Assembly: GCA_964030785.1 (NCBI GenBank)
Contig: OZ034978.1
Location: 15,951,453 to 16,015,452 of the forward strand
Reading direction: 5' to 3'
DNA from: Siderastrea siderea
Taxonomy: Eukaryota > Cnidaria > Anthozoa > Scleractinia > Rhizangiidae
Length of the DNA stretch: 64,000 nt
A program made the translations under genes and the position numbers. Every line of letters begins with the position of its first letter. Within the stretch, counting starts at the first letter, position 1. This document shows, one piece after another, positions 1 through 11,029 of this stretch. The notes below the pieces were generated by a model that ran no database searches, was not told the origin of the DNA, and saw nothing but the letters and a program-made list of their open reading frames with translations.

Positions 1-887
1 ATTAACACTGTCTGCACTGTTGTTTGTTTACTTCCAAAACAGAGGATACCACAAAAAGAAAACGGAAAAGAAAGGAACAAAGGTCAAGGAAAGACAGAAG
101 AGAAAAGAAAAGGAGAGAACAGGAATTAGAGTGAAAATTAATTTTAAATTAATGATAATTTTAAGAAAATTATAATGACATTAACAATAAGGCCATCACC
201 ACAAAACATTTCATTTCCCATTGTCTGACTGACCCATTTTTTTTATAATGACCTATTGGAAGACATTTCAGATGGCAGTCATTGGAAGATAAAATCAGGG
301 TCAGGCTCTTTAATATTTTGTCGATGTTTGTTTCTCAAGTTTTTTGAACTAACTTATCGACTCAATTTTATGAGAGAGGATGATGGGAAACAATTAAAAT
401 TTTATATGAACAGCCTAACAAATATGTTGAAGTTTATTTTCTTAACTACCGTTTTTTTGGTAGTTTTATTCGACTTGTTGGTTACAAACAAATTATTTTT
501 TTTAAATCTATTTAGATGTACATTCTTATGTGACAAGAGAATATCTTGTGATTTCTTTGGTACACATAATTAAGCTGTGATAGTTATAGGCCATACCAAA
601 AGAAAACTTGCTCAGTTTTTCGCAGTTATCTTGGGCCAAACTTAAGAGCGCCTGACCACCTATTTCCAAATCACTGAATAGCAATCATAACAAAATGAAC
701 AATAATTGTTTTCATGTGTCTCATTCTTTAAAGCATTAGGAGATATAAAAATAAGTGGCCTCTATCTTGTATATGTTTGCGGTAGTTGTTGAATAACATC
801 GTACATACTGTAAGACGTACAACAGCAAGCTCAACTGTTTTTATAGTAATTAATAAGGTTACCTAGAACGTGACATTCAGCCATATT
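1..887. other. AT-rich stretch with no recognisable gene
   Basis: No recognisable gene, RNA or repeat family. Short open frames here are biased to Phe, Leu and Lys, as expected from AT-rich non-coding DNA, and none has a recognisable motif. Confidence 0.6.
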
Positions 888-890
888 TTA

Positions 891-1358
891 TGTACCAGCC
901 AAATTGAAGCTTCAACACCGCCCCCCCCCCCCCCCCCCCAGGGGAGCATTTGAACTTTTGAAGATTGGCTAGTTCAAAACTGAGGCTGTTCAAATGCCCC
1001 ACCAATTAGTACTGAAATACCTCTTCGAACCTCTCCTCAAAGACAAATTTTGTCTGCAAACAAGCACTGTTCACGCTTCTCAGAGTGAGATATGTCGTAA
1101 TCAAAATTCTTTAAAAGACCCTTTTAAAAGAGTTATTCACTAAAAAAGACGAAATTCTATCTTGGAAATCCGTCAAACCTTGCAAAAACCGAAAAAACTC
1201 TTGGGCGTATTACGCTAGAACAAGAGGTAAATCTGGTTCAAATTCCCCACCCTTTCAAGGCAACGTTCGAATTCCTCCCTTCCCGGGCAAGAATCACAGT
1301 CAAATAATGCCCGGGGTATGCCCAGGGGGGATGTTGAAGCTTCAATTTGACCGGTACA
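891..1358. mobile_element. C-rich TIR MITE with TTA target-site duplication
   Basis: The two ends are inverted repeats: TGTACCAGCCAAATTG at the left and its near reverse complement at 1333-1358, each including GAAGCTTCAAC and then a C-run. A 19-base poly-C lies at 921-939. TTA sits immediately outside both ends (888-890 and 1359-1361), as for PIF/Harbinger-type MITEs. A similar C-rich TTA-flanked element occurs at 14707-15332. No transposase ORF is visible, so it is non-autonomous. The superfamily is inferred from the TSD only. Confidence 0.6.
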
Positions 1359-1361
1359 TTA

Positions 1362-2390
1362 GTTTTGAATTTTAGAGAAAAAGAAAAACGAGAAAAAGAA
1401 TAAAAACGGTGTTTACGTAACAAAATAGGCCTTACCGTTATGTTGGTATACCGTATTACTAAAGAAATAAAAGTTCTACGACCAAGCTTTACTCTACGTG
1501 ACTGTGTTTGTTTGTTTGCGAGAGTTTCATAAAGATTAATTTCAGAGAAGTCGGTGGAAGGTCATGTAAATACTTAAGTTATCAAAGAATCCAGAAAAGT
1601 TCTTACCTCTTGGTTTGGCATCCTTGTTCCCTGGGAATATTTCAAAACCAATGTATTTCTGCCGAATTATGGGTGCTTTTCAACTTTACTGCTTTCACCA
1701 TTGTTTATTGTTCATTGTGAGAGAGTAACGTAGTCCCCAGGCTCCTTTCTATTTATGAGAAGAGTAACCTGAGAACGAGACTAACCTGCTTGCTGTCTTT
1801 CCAGGCGCAACATGAGGAGAATTTCTCCATTTATTTTTATTTATTTCTTACCACGAATATTATTTTCATGCTTTTAAATCTGGATAGTAATTTCACTGAG
1901 TGGTGCAGAATAACATCGTTAAATATTTACGGCAACGTGACGAGAATCACAACCAAATTGTCGATGCAGCGGGAATACATAACTATAAATACATCCCCTT
2001 TCCTTTCTCTTCGATATTAATAGAACTTCATCGCATTTCTTTGCTTTTTTTTCTTACATAATGGATTCCTCTCATCTCCCCCCGCCCATAGCCTCCCACG
2101 CAGTCGTTTTTAGGGGAGGAGTGTAATACCCTCCCCCCCCCCGACCCCGGCTGCACCATGATAGCCAGAATCGAGCTCGATTGTAATCGTTCTCGATTAG
2201 GGAGTTCGTGCTCGATTTTAACAAATCGAGCACGAATGCAATCGAGGTCGAATTAAGTGTAAACCGTGCTCGATATGATTTCGACAAACCGAGCACGAAT
2301 GCAATCGTCCTCGATTAAGAAGCAACGGTGGTCGAATGATAATTTGTAGTCGGTTATTGGTATTCGTCCTCGGTTGCCCAGAAACGAAAA
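1362..2390. other. Gene-free stretch with short CGAG/ATCG sub-repeats
   Basis: No gene recognised. From about 2165 to 2390 a short imperfect repeat is visible: CGAGCACGAATGCAATCG occurs twice (about 2228 and 2288), among related CTCGATT and TCCTCG pieces. A C-run near 2130 and a pyrimidine-rich tract precede it. Confidence 0.5.
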
Positions 2391-3167
2391 GTGATCCAAA
2401 GAAGGATCCGTTTCTTTTGTCTCTTTAGGCAATATTGTATATTTTACTCACCTATTTTCTTCTCCACGCTATTTCCACCAACCTTCTTGTTGAAACTTGT
2501 TTCGGAAACTGCCGTCGAACATGTTTGTACTTATATCATAAGGATGCAGTCAATAGAGTCAATAGAGTCCTTTTGTCTCAGCCCTATCTGTGATAGGTTC
2601 CCTCGGAAATTTGATGTTCAAACTTCATATATATATATATGAACCCTCCAACTATGTTTTCGGGCTAATATCTGTTGTGCACATCAAAAATCCTCGGGCA
2701 ACTTATCACACGATTGTGCCTTCGAAGAACTCTATTGTTTAAAATAACGCATAGAAATTGTCATGTCGATATGTTTATAACAACCTTCGTTGTATAGCTA
2801 CTGTAATCCATTTATTGTTGGGAAGACAGTATTGCTAAAATAACGATTTAAAATGTGTATTATATCTATTATTGTGTGGGTATCGTAACACGTTAATCAT
2901 TTTATTTTGGTGCTATAACTGGTCAGCTTTTACAGTGTAGATGTTATCTCAGGGCAACTAGTTTCAGGTCGTATAGGTCAGTGAGTGGCGCCACAAGATG
3001 ACTTTCCAAGAATGATTCAAAATGGCTAGACTGAAGTTGTTAAACATACCAAGTTAACTAACCGCCAGGAAGACTGGAATCAAAACTTTGATTAAAACCT
3101 CGGAGCATGGCCAATGCAGGAGAAATTGACAACAGTTTCACCTCACCATTTTCTTGCTGCGCATGCA
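2391..3167. repeat. Duplicated left flank of GPCR copy A
   Basis: This block includes the segments CGGAAACTGCCGTCGAAC, GTCAATAGAGTCAATAG and AAAATAACGATTTAAAATG. It recurs at 5316-5770. It also recurs in separated pieces near 22850-22990 and 26570-26700, 31770-31930, 40940-41150 and 43730-43850. It lies 3' of the receptor gene and marks the segmental-duplication unit. A short TA microsatellite occurs near 2625-2640. No coding potential was recognised. Confidence 0.75.
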
Positions 3168-4048
3168 CTACATTGCATGAAGTCTAATAGGTTGAATATG
3201 TGGTGGCTCATTAGCCTTTTTACAAGTAAGCTGTTTGACTGCTTTCCTAAACTCTTGCATTCGCATGGCATATATCACTGGATTTACTATGGAGTTGGCT
3301 AAATATAGCACAAAAACTGTTAAATGAATGCGAACCTCTGTACCACGGGATAGTTGTCCCCACACATTGTAAGGAATGGAAAGCCAAATAGCAGCGGGCA
3401 GAATGGTCAGTATAGAGACAACAGTAACTATGAATAAAGTGACGGACAGTTTCCTGTCTGACATAACTGAATCAGAATGGCGAGGAAGAGGGTTAATAAT
3501 AGCGTACGAGATTGTGAGTATCACAAGGGTCACAAAATTTTGTGACGCCCATGCCTACGAAATTGCCTCTTCTACACAAAGGTGAACAAAAACAATGACA
3601 GATGACAGAAGGAAGGCAATCAACAAACTGCCTATTATGATCTTAAAGTAAACCCATTTCCCAATTAAACAGTGTCTAAAGGGATAAACTGTTGCGTGTA
3701 ACCGCTCTAAAGAAATTAGAGAAAGGTTCCAGTAGCGTGAGAAGCTAATGGAAGTATGCTGGTACAAGTTAAAATAACAAATTTTCGCCAGCTGAAACAA
3801 CATCCGGGTTCGATCTTGTCGAGGTACAGTCTTGTTTCCAAAGATCCCATTACTACTCCCACCAGTAAATCAGCCACAGTCAGGTTTATTATCAGGTACG
3901 TAGTGCACTTGAGTAAGTGGCGCTTTCTTGCAAAGACGAAGATAGTGAAGGCGTTGATGATAAATACCACAATACATTCTGGGATAAGCGCTCCAAACCG
4001 TCTCGTTTTCGCTTGTGGCAAAAACTCTTTATCAGTCTCATTAGTCAT
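3168..4048 (-). pseudogene. Broken rhodopsin-like GPCR, copy A
   Basis: Paralogue of the intact receptor at 27686-28582. The start matches that gene's Met (MTNETDKEF versus MTIETDDEF). The first frame covers TM1-TM3. Near 3760-3780 an extra run of about five bases, just before the NLSLISLERL motif, shifts the frame. The second frame covers the end of TM3 to TM5 and ends at an in-frame TAG (about 3552-3554), where the intact copy has TAC for Tyr in PYAWAS. Beyond the stop the same frame runs through TM6, TM7 with NPVIYAMRM, and the shared C-terminus ending LHAM. About five residues after TM5 (NYSxKxN) are missing. Two independent lesions make a full receptor unlikely. A sequencing error could explain one of them, not both. 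Confidence 0.88.
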
Positions 4049-5299
4049 CCTTACGAAACTTGGTAGAATCCTCTTCTTTTTTTCCTCCAAAGCAAACGTA
4101 AAGTTCAAGCTGGGATTAAGGAAACATTCTGAAAACAAGGTTATTTAAAATATTTACACTAGTCTATATCACGACACCTGAGATATAATGACATTCTAAT
4201 TTCTATCCATCTTTGTTAGGTGTTGTATATTGAGGCTCTTTTTTTACCTCCGTTTTATTCTGTTTAGTTTTTCCTGTACTAAATGTTGGAGATAAGATTG
4301 GAGACTGGATATGAATTTTAATATGAATTTTCTGGCTATGTTAACCTTTATATGTGGCTTGACAGGTGAGAGAATTTCTATACAGGTGTTCCGATCTTTG
4401 AAAAAAGAAGCCAAGCAAAAGAACAGAAAATTAATTTTCGTTGTACAGCATATATGAGAACTTGATTCAGTTTGAAGCAAAACAACAAAATGGCTAAAAA
4501 CTCAAATGCACTTGAAAAAAAGGCTGGTATACTGGGTATTGCTCGATCCATGTTATATCTGATAAGTGATTAAAAGTAAAATTTATACCATTCTATGCCT
4601 GTTAGAAGCCTCATATTTAGCAACCCATATACATTACGTCCTCTTAATCATTCGGGAATTTTTTCATCCCTTAATTGTTATATTTGACATGCTCAGTTAA
4701 ATTATTGACCTACTGAGCCACCATGAAATAAGTAGCATCAGAATCATTTTATTTCAGAGCAATATCTTACACAGACTCAATTTTATAAAGAAAGTACTGT
4801 CAACAAGACATGGTGTATATAAAGAAGCCAACACGAAACCGAAAATATTTCACAGACATGTTGTTGACGGTTATCTTATTCTTCTACCCAGCTTCAGAAA
4901 GAGCCGCTGTTTGACATACCGTATTTCATTTTTAATCTTTACACTCGGTTTAGCTTTGGTTTGGCCCGGGTGGAGCTCGTTGTCGCTACAAGTATCTAGA
5001 ACAAATGTGTTTTGGTTTTCCTTGCCATTAATATTCCACCTTCTGATGACCATCAACAAATTTACTCCTATAACATCTGTCTGAATTCTATACTGAAACA
5101 AATGGAAGCCGCCTTCGAATGTCTATATACATGTATAAACAATGTATAAAGAACCTCAGAAACGAGAAATTATGTCTAGTTTGGAAAACTCCGGTTTTCA
5201 ACCGACAAGTGCCAAGGCATATTCACTTTGTGAAACACCAACGCCAAATTTATTTTGAAAGTTTGAAACAACCCCCCTGAGCCTCACGATCTGAAAGTC
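4049..5299. repeat. Upstream flank of GPCR copy A, duplicated in unit 5
   Basis: Closely matches 39719-40880, including the leader region just 5' of the receptor start, the phrase GACAGGTGAGAGAATTTC, and the CAACAAGACRTGGTG segment near 4800/40455. It probably holds the receptor's 5' UTR and promoter, but no core-promoter motif was confidently assigned. Short minus-strand frames here are not conserved between copies. Confidence 0.7.
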
Positions 5300-6054
5300 T
5301 TCAATGAAAAGATATAGTTTCTTTTGTCTCTTTAGACGATATTGTATATTTAACTCACCTATTTTCTTCTCGACGCTATTACCACCAACCTTTTCGCTGA
5401 AACTTGTTTCGGAAACTGCCGTCGAACATGTTTGTACTTATATCATAAGGAAGCAGTCAATAGAGTCAATAGAGTCCTTCTGTCTCAGTCTTAGGTGTGA
5501 TAGGTTCCCTCGGAAATTTGATGTTCAAACTTCATATAAGCCCTCGAACTAGGTTTTGCACATCAAATTTCCTCGGGCAACATATCACTTGATTGTGCCT
5601 TCGAAGAACTCTATTGTTTAAATAACTCATAGAAATTGTCATGTTGATATGTTTATAACAGCCCTCGCTGTATAGTTATTGTAATCCATTTATTGTGGTG
5701 AAGACAGTATTGCTAAAATAACGGTTTAGAATGTCAATTATATCCATGATTGTTTAGGTATCGTTATGCATTACTTTTGGTTGAAACAAACTATCATTTT
5801 TGCCCATTGGAAATCGCTAAATCCGACACCATAAAATAAATTGAATTGGTTATCAGAGATGCATTGCCAAAACCCAAAAATCATAGTTGGAGTAACCATA
5901 AAAATGGCATTTTTGAACTATCCTTATAGGTTAAGAAATCATGGCTGTTTTAAATTTATATTACCACATTTAAACAGTTCATTGAACCGTAAAGAATAAG
6001 TTACAATGTCCGGTATGGTTGTGTTGAAAACAACCAGTTCTTTGGGTTAACACA
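5300..6054. repeat. Left flank of GPCR unit B, interrupted by E1
   Basis: A second copy of the block at 2391-2960, followed by sequence matching 26570-27300. It ends at GGTTAACACA, where large element E1 begins. The unit resumes after E1 at 19018 with AAGAACTAATACAGG. In unit C the two halves are directly joined (about 27295-27315), which defines an empty site. Confidence 0.8.
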
Positions 6055-6065
6055 CCCTTGCGAAA

Positions 6066-6360
6066 TAACTCTGAGAATTCCTAGGAATTCCTAAGAATTT
6101 GACGTGTGAATTTTCATGGTAGATTTGGACTTGGAATTCCTAAATTCTTAGGAATTCCAAGCTTAAACGGTGCTGGCTTGAAACTCCTAGGAATTCCTAG
6201 GAATTCCAACTAAAAGAAAATCAAAGATAGAATTCCCAGTCATTTTCAGAAATTCCTAGGAATTCCAAGGAATGTTTGAGAATAACTGGGGATTTTTGGG
6301 AATACGTGGGAAAAAATAGGAATATGGTCAGGAATTTGACGGAAATGGGAATTTCTTAAA
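6066..6360. repeat. E1 left subterminal AATTCC palindrome array
   Basis: Dense reiteration of GGAATTCCTAGGAATTCC-like palindromes and half-sites (AGGAATT, TTCCTAA), grading into GGGAATA/TGGGAAT repeats. The same array occurs at the E2 left edge (52400-52750). Inverted counterparts occur at the right edges (18630-19005 and 61205-61555). Its position at both termini of both copies suggests binding sites for the mobilising protein (inference). Confidence 0.8.
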
Positions 6361-6917
6361 TTAGTGGAGGAAACATTAGAAACATGACCCGAAATGGTAA
6401 CAAAAAAACATCTGTCGGACAAGATACAGTATCCCTTAATTTAAAGGCCAGTTGCTGATAATTATTTAAAGCAGACAAATCGAGGGTCTGGTTTTTTAAC
6501 CAGGCTTAAACCGGGGCAAAACCCTGGTTTCCCCGGGCTCTTTGTACAAGGGCACATTCAGTTTACCTCAGAACGTCTGTTTTCAACATATCTTCAACAG
6601 GAGTTAAATGATAAAATTAGTTCAATATCATTTTGTACTTTATGTTTTGGTTTATCAGGCAAAATTTGAAATACAATTCAACAGTCATCAAGTACCGCCT
6701 TCACTGATTTTATCAGTTTTGGCTGCCTTTAGTTCACTTGCTGTTAACAATCTTCTAAGTTCAATCCTCTGATGGCCTTATACATGTACATCTAGTCCTA
6801 CGGAAAAAAAATCGAAATCTTATATAAATTCTAGACCTGTCATACACTCAACATTATTTAATAGTTTGCAGTGTTAATTTTCAACAAAATATAAGCTACA
6901 TATGTACATGTATAGGT

Positions 6918-7073
6918 TGTCGTTCAAATTTTTCTTTGGTTTAAAAATTTTCAAACCAGTATAATTTTTATTTCCCTTTGTCTCAGATTCATTACCAAAA
7001 TCTAAGGCAAAGGAAAATAAAAATTAATCTGGTTTGAAAATTTTCAAACAAAAGAAAAGTTTGAACCACAACA
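6918..7073. repeat. Long imperfect hairpin conserved in E1 and E2
   Basis: Arms of about 65 bases each. The left arm reads GTTCAAATTTTTCTTTGGTTT and then AAAATTTTCAAACCAG; the right arm is its reverse complement, ending GTTTGAACCACAAC. The loop includes CTCAGATTCATTACC. The same structure is present in E2 at about 53328-53475. It could be a small palindromic MITE fixed in the ancestor, or a structural part of the element. Confidence 0.7.
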
Positions 7074-7344
7074 TACATTTACAATTACAGTTCAAGCAGT
7101 GAACAAAATAAAGTAAACAGTCAAGTAGTGGGTACCAAAGATGTAGAGGCCTGAGTGGCACAATAAGAAAGAAATCTGAAGCTAAGCTCTCACTTGAGTG
7201 ACATCCACATTGCTTTAGCATTACAGTGATAGACCATTTCAAAACATTTATAAAAACACTAACCAGATAAACATTTTCTGATACACCATAAAAGAACATG
7301 TACATGTACATTGTAGTTAGTGAATACATGGTGATGGTTTTCAC
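7024..7344 (-). CDS. Uncharacterised 106-aa frame shared by E1 and E2 (doubtful)
   Basis: An open frame on the minus strand whose counterpart in E2 (53451-53732, 93 aa) aligns well, for example LKWSITVMLKQC, CHSSESLASD and LLDCLLYFV. The E1/E2 length differences in the aligned part look like multiples of three. That may reflect past coding constraint, or chance between recently related copies. The C-terminal end overlaps the hairpin at 6918-7073. It is Cys-rich and hydrophobic, with no recognised domain. It could be a remnant exon of the gene that E originally carried. Function unknown. Confidence 0.25.
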   Translation of the reverse strand: MKTITMYSLTTMYMYMFFYGVSENVYLVSVFINVLKWSITVMLKQCGCHSSESLASDFFLIVPLRPLHLWYPLLDCLLYFVHCLNCNCKCMLWFKLFFCLKIFKPD

Positions 7345-7390
7345 ATGTTCATGTACGGGGTTCTCAAAAGTCTCAAGCTAATATTTTCTT

Positions 7391-7571
7391 GAAATTATGA
7401 ATATATGAAATTCATATATTTGAACTGCGGAATGAAGAAATCAATGTAAAGAAGATCCTCGCACTTATTAGCGCAACTTATGCAGTTGCGAAAAGAAAGC
7501 CTGAAAAAATCAGGCTTGCCGGGATTCGAACCCTGACCTCTGCGATACCGGTGCAGCGCTCTAACCAATTG
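7391..7571 (-). mobile_element. 5'-truncated tRNA-derived SINE (SINE1) in E1
   Basis: Flanked by perfect 10-base direct repeats ATATTTTCTT (7381-7390 and 7572-7581). The E2 counterpart lacks the insert (about 53765-53785). On the minus strand it begins inside a tRNA-like head (7513-7571, truncated in the D arm). It continues through GATTTTTTCAGGC and GAGGATCTTCTTTACAT and ends with the tail AATTTCATATATTCATAATTTC-like sequence. Full-length copies form the array at 32508-33572. TSD plus 5' truncation indicates LINE-type target-primed reverse transcription. Confidence 0.88.
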
Positions 7572-8287
7572 ATATTTTCTTATTGAATGAGTAAGAGGGT
7601 CAGACACGAAAATGTTTAAGGCTTAAGGTCATGGCGGATCGACCAAATGCAGGAGGCCTGAGAGCCAAATACATGGTATTTTACCATCCACCTGGACCTA
7701 TGAGTGTAGATGTACATGTACATGTAGGTATTGAAATGGAATGAGACCCCCAGAAAAGCTGAACCTGAGGTGTTCCCTTTTACCAATCAGGAGCTTTAAC
7801 CACTTCCATTGTAAAGAATGCAGCTTACACCTGAGTCTAGAAGTGAGCTATATTGTAGCTCATTGTTTACAAGGTCACCATACAGTCAGGATGCCCTCAA
7901 CACTGCCCTTTCTAGCATTATGTAGGACACGATATAGTATGAACCTAGTAAGATTATCTACCTTACTACCAGGTTCATTGCAGCTTAATTAGTACAATGT
8001 ATCATGTAGTTCAGCTGGAGTGCAGAAGGTCAGGGGTTTGACTTAAGTCAGGGATTATTTACTATAAGTGTTCTGCTTGCTATACGCAACATGTTGAGCA
8101 CATTTTTAAAATTTTAATATCCTGGTTACTCCACCATCTTCAAAAATATAATTATTTTGGTTAATGCATGACCAATCTCTGTAGTTATTTACAATATTTA
8201 GCATGGTGTTTGTTTCAGTGACTGTTCAATATTGTAGTCACAATGTACATGCAGTCCACTATAATGTACCTGAAGTATTCATGTCTA

Positions 8288-9000
8288 AGGGCCTGTTTAC
8301 ATGGAGGTGGGGGACCCCGAGAAGGTGAGGTACCCCGCCTCGGTGGGGTAACCAATCTCTCCATACAATCTCTCTTTTTTTCTTGATCGCATTCACATGA
8401 GAGGTTGGGTACCCCGCCGAGGCGCGTTGCCCGGTCAGCCGGGCCGGGTAACCCGCTTAGCTGGGGTGAGTTTTCTCCACGTGAAAGCCAATTAGGTGGG
8501 GTAACCCGCCTAACTGGGGTGGTGTCCATCCTGGCATTTAGCAAGATGGTTGCCAACCACTACAAGCCTGGCGAGCTTTCCCGACGATGTCATCTTCAAA
8601 ACGTCAAGAAAAACAGTTTTAGCAAAGAAGATACTGAAGAGGTTGTCAGTGCCAGCGACAATTTAAGCGTGGAGTCCGATAATAAAGCTGAACTACTGAA
8701 AAAGCTTAAAGAATACAAAGTTACGTGCAACTTTTAATTAATGAAAAGGATTTCGACCAGGACCTGTCGGCGATGTACACAGAGATACGCCGATGCTTAG
8801 TGATTGGTTACTTCGATGAATTTAGGCTTAAAAGCACCACTCAGCCTGAGGAACAGTGAGGAATATTAGAACTATAAGAAATGTATTTTAAACCTCACCC
8901 CAGTGCCCCGGAATTGCATGTGAAGGCTAGCTTTTTTGACCACGGGTAGGCGGGGTACCTCACCTCCCCGGGGCCCCCCACCTCCATGTGAACAGGCCCT
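8288..9000. mobile_element. 713-bp TIR element with AGGGCCTGTTTACATG ends
   Basis: The left end AGGGCCTGTTTACATGGAGG and the right end CCTCCATGTGAACAGGCCCT are inverted repeats of about 30 bases. TA flanks both sides (8286-8287 and 9001-9002); depending on the exact edge this could also be read as TAA/TTA. E2 lacks it (about 54485-54500). The interior is rich in GGTACCCCGCC and GGTTACCC repeats and encloses a short coding-like frame (8546-8859). The superfamily is not certain. Confidence 0.82.
8546..8859 (+). pseudogene. Small frameshifted ORF carried by the 713-bp TIR element
   Basis: Starts at ATG 8546 (MVANHYKPGELSRRCHLQ). It is open for about 60 residues, including an acidic and Lys-rich stretch ending AELLKKLKEYK, and then stops. 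Shifting frame by one base near 8720 gives a smooth continuation (LLINEKDFDQDLSAMYTEI to TTQPEEQ) ending at TGA 8857-8859. Together this is about 104 residues of ordinary, helix-prone composition, unlike the repetitive DNA around it. I do not recognise the family. Captured host exon and element-encoded protein are both possible. Confidence 0.45.
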
Positions 9001-9840
9001 TAATTCAAGCAGTTATCACCAAGGAGATATTGCCTTGATATGACATGAATCCATGACAAAGTTCAACAACTCCAAACTCTGTGTACGTAATTCTGTCATA
9101 ATCCCTGAAGAACAGGTTGCAACCCAAAGCCTAATTACATGTTACACATACTACCGGTATGTTTAAATACAACAGATCTAAGCAATACAAATTGAAGTGT
9201 TACAATGAGGATTCTAATGTACAATGTATATGTTTGAGTAACTTACCTGATCAAGTGTAATGCATTTCTTTGCCATGTACAATGAGCATCAATAAACTGT
9301 TTTGCTGTAGAACTGGGACTACATACAATGTGTACATATGTAGACCCTGATGAAAAATATTCTGATTAATAAAAGTTTGGCTCATAAACAATAAATTAAT
9401 TTACCACTAATATTAAGCTAAGGTGAATGTAAACAATACTCTAATTTTATCTACACCACAGTACTTTACAGATCCTAGGAGATTGTTGAAGGAGCAATGT
9501 AGATGTATGAGGTTCAATTTTCACTGAAATTTAACTTCTACTATGTAACTAAACAGTGTCAGCCATCAAGCCCAGTTGATTGTGTTACAGACTTTTCAAT
9601 AATTTTGCAATCAAAACAAGAATTTAAAAAAATAGTGTGATACAAATGATGTTCAGTAAGTTTAATTAATATTTGGTTCATGCCAGTGGTGCAAAGAACT
9701 CACTAGAGTCTAGCCTGCGAGCAGGCTCACTTAGTGTGCTATTTGTGCAAGTATCTTGGTGGCGGAAGTCAGCGAGCGAAGCGGGCTGGCGAGAAGAATG
9801 GGGCGAGGAAAAGTTCGCCTTCACAAAAGCCATTGAATTT

Positions 9841-10801
9841 GGGAGAGTTGAAAACACTGACCCCCAGTCCGCGGACTACCCACTGACCCCGACTCTGCGG
9901 ACTACCCTATGGACTACTCCGCGGACTACCCTTAACGGACTACCCCTACGGACTACCCTCAATAATCAACCAAATTTACTTTTACCCACCTGCACTACCT
10001 ACGCGATCGTAAACAGCCACCATCTTGCTTCAACCCGTTTCCTCAACCCAGTCCTTCTTATTCCAACCTAACTTCGCGCCCAGTACTTCTCAGGAGACTT
10101 CTAGGCGAGTTGTATTCAAAAATGGTGACTTCCAAAATTGGCTCCGTCTCCTGCCGTGGGTGTTGGGTTATAAATTTTTAAGGTGGACATCGATTGACTG
10201 ATTTTAAGAAATATGAGCTGTCATTGGCTGGCACGTATTTCATGAGGGACTGATGATATCGCTGATGTCATCCATCATGCAGGTGAGAACTACATGCAAG
10301 CGCAAAACCCACGGGTCAATCTTAAACACTCTTTTATTATTGTTTTTTTTAAAGACATTTAATGTGGAATGAAACTTACAGTGCAAGATGTTGATTATAG
10401 CCTCGAACTGTTATCTGGTATACATGCAAGCTAACACTTACTCGTGTTATCAGTAAGGAAGGTTTAAAAAAGCTGTTCAGCAAAAGTTAATGTCGACGGC
10501 AAACATTTGAAAAATATTAAAACGATTAATATTCACCTAACACTTACCGAACATCCACCGGCGTGTTGAAGAATGGGCCGAGACTGAAAAAAGACTGGGT
10601 CGAGGAAACGGGCGAATAGCAAGATGGCGGCTGTTAGGACCGCGTAGGTAGCGTAGGTAGGTTTGTTGTATCTCTTTCCCCTGTAAAAGTAAATTTGGTT
10701 GATTATTTAGGGTAGTCCGCAGGGGTAGTCCGTAGGGTAATCCGCGGAGTCGGGGTCAGTGGGTAGTCTGCGGACTGGGGGTCAGTGTTTTCAACTCTCC
10801 C
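9841..10801. mobile_element. 961-bp element with 9-bp TSD and CGGACTACC repeats
   Basis: ATTGAATTT is duplicated at 9832-9840 and 10802-10810. E2 has the uninterrupted site (about 56010-56020). The TIRs are about 100 bases, beginning GGGAGAGTTGAAAACACTGA, and contain tandem CGGACTACCC units that are reverse-complemented at the right end. The interior has no recognised gene. Confidence 0.88.
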
Positions 10802-11029
10802 ATTGAATTTTGAATTCTCCGTGTTCGTCCATGAGTGCAGCATTCTGATTGGTTTGAAATGACACATGATGACAGACTTCATTATTGTGACAAATAACAG
10901 CAAGGTGGTGTTATTGTTTGTCACCTTTCTCAGTTTCTTACACTGCGAGCAGTCTCTTAGCGAGAAGAAAAATAGGACGACTGCTCGCAGTCTGTCGGTT
11001 TTTCAATCGATTCAATCTCTTAATGTCGG

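Noticed and set aside
256..573. A 105-aa protein gene near the left end
   Set aside because: Low-complexity Phe/Leu/Lys composition, no motif, no paralogue and AT-rich surroundings.
921..939. Poly-C tract as a G-quadruplex regulatory site
   Set aside because: It is a homopolymer inside a MITE beside its TIR, with no nearby gene to regulate.
8215..8556. A minus-strand 113-aa gene overlapping the 713-bp element
   Set aside because: It is mostly the translated GC-rich TIR and repeat tract; the opposite strand holds the more protein-like frame.
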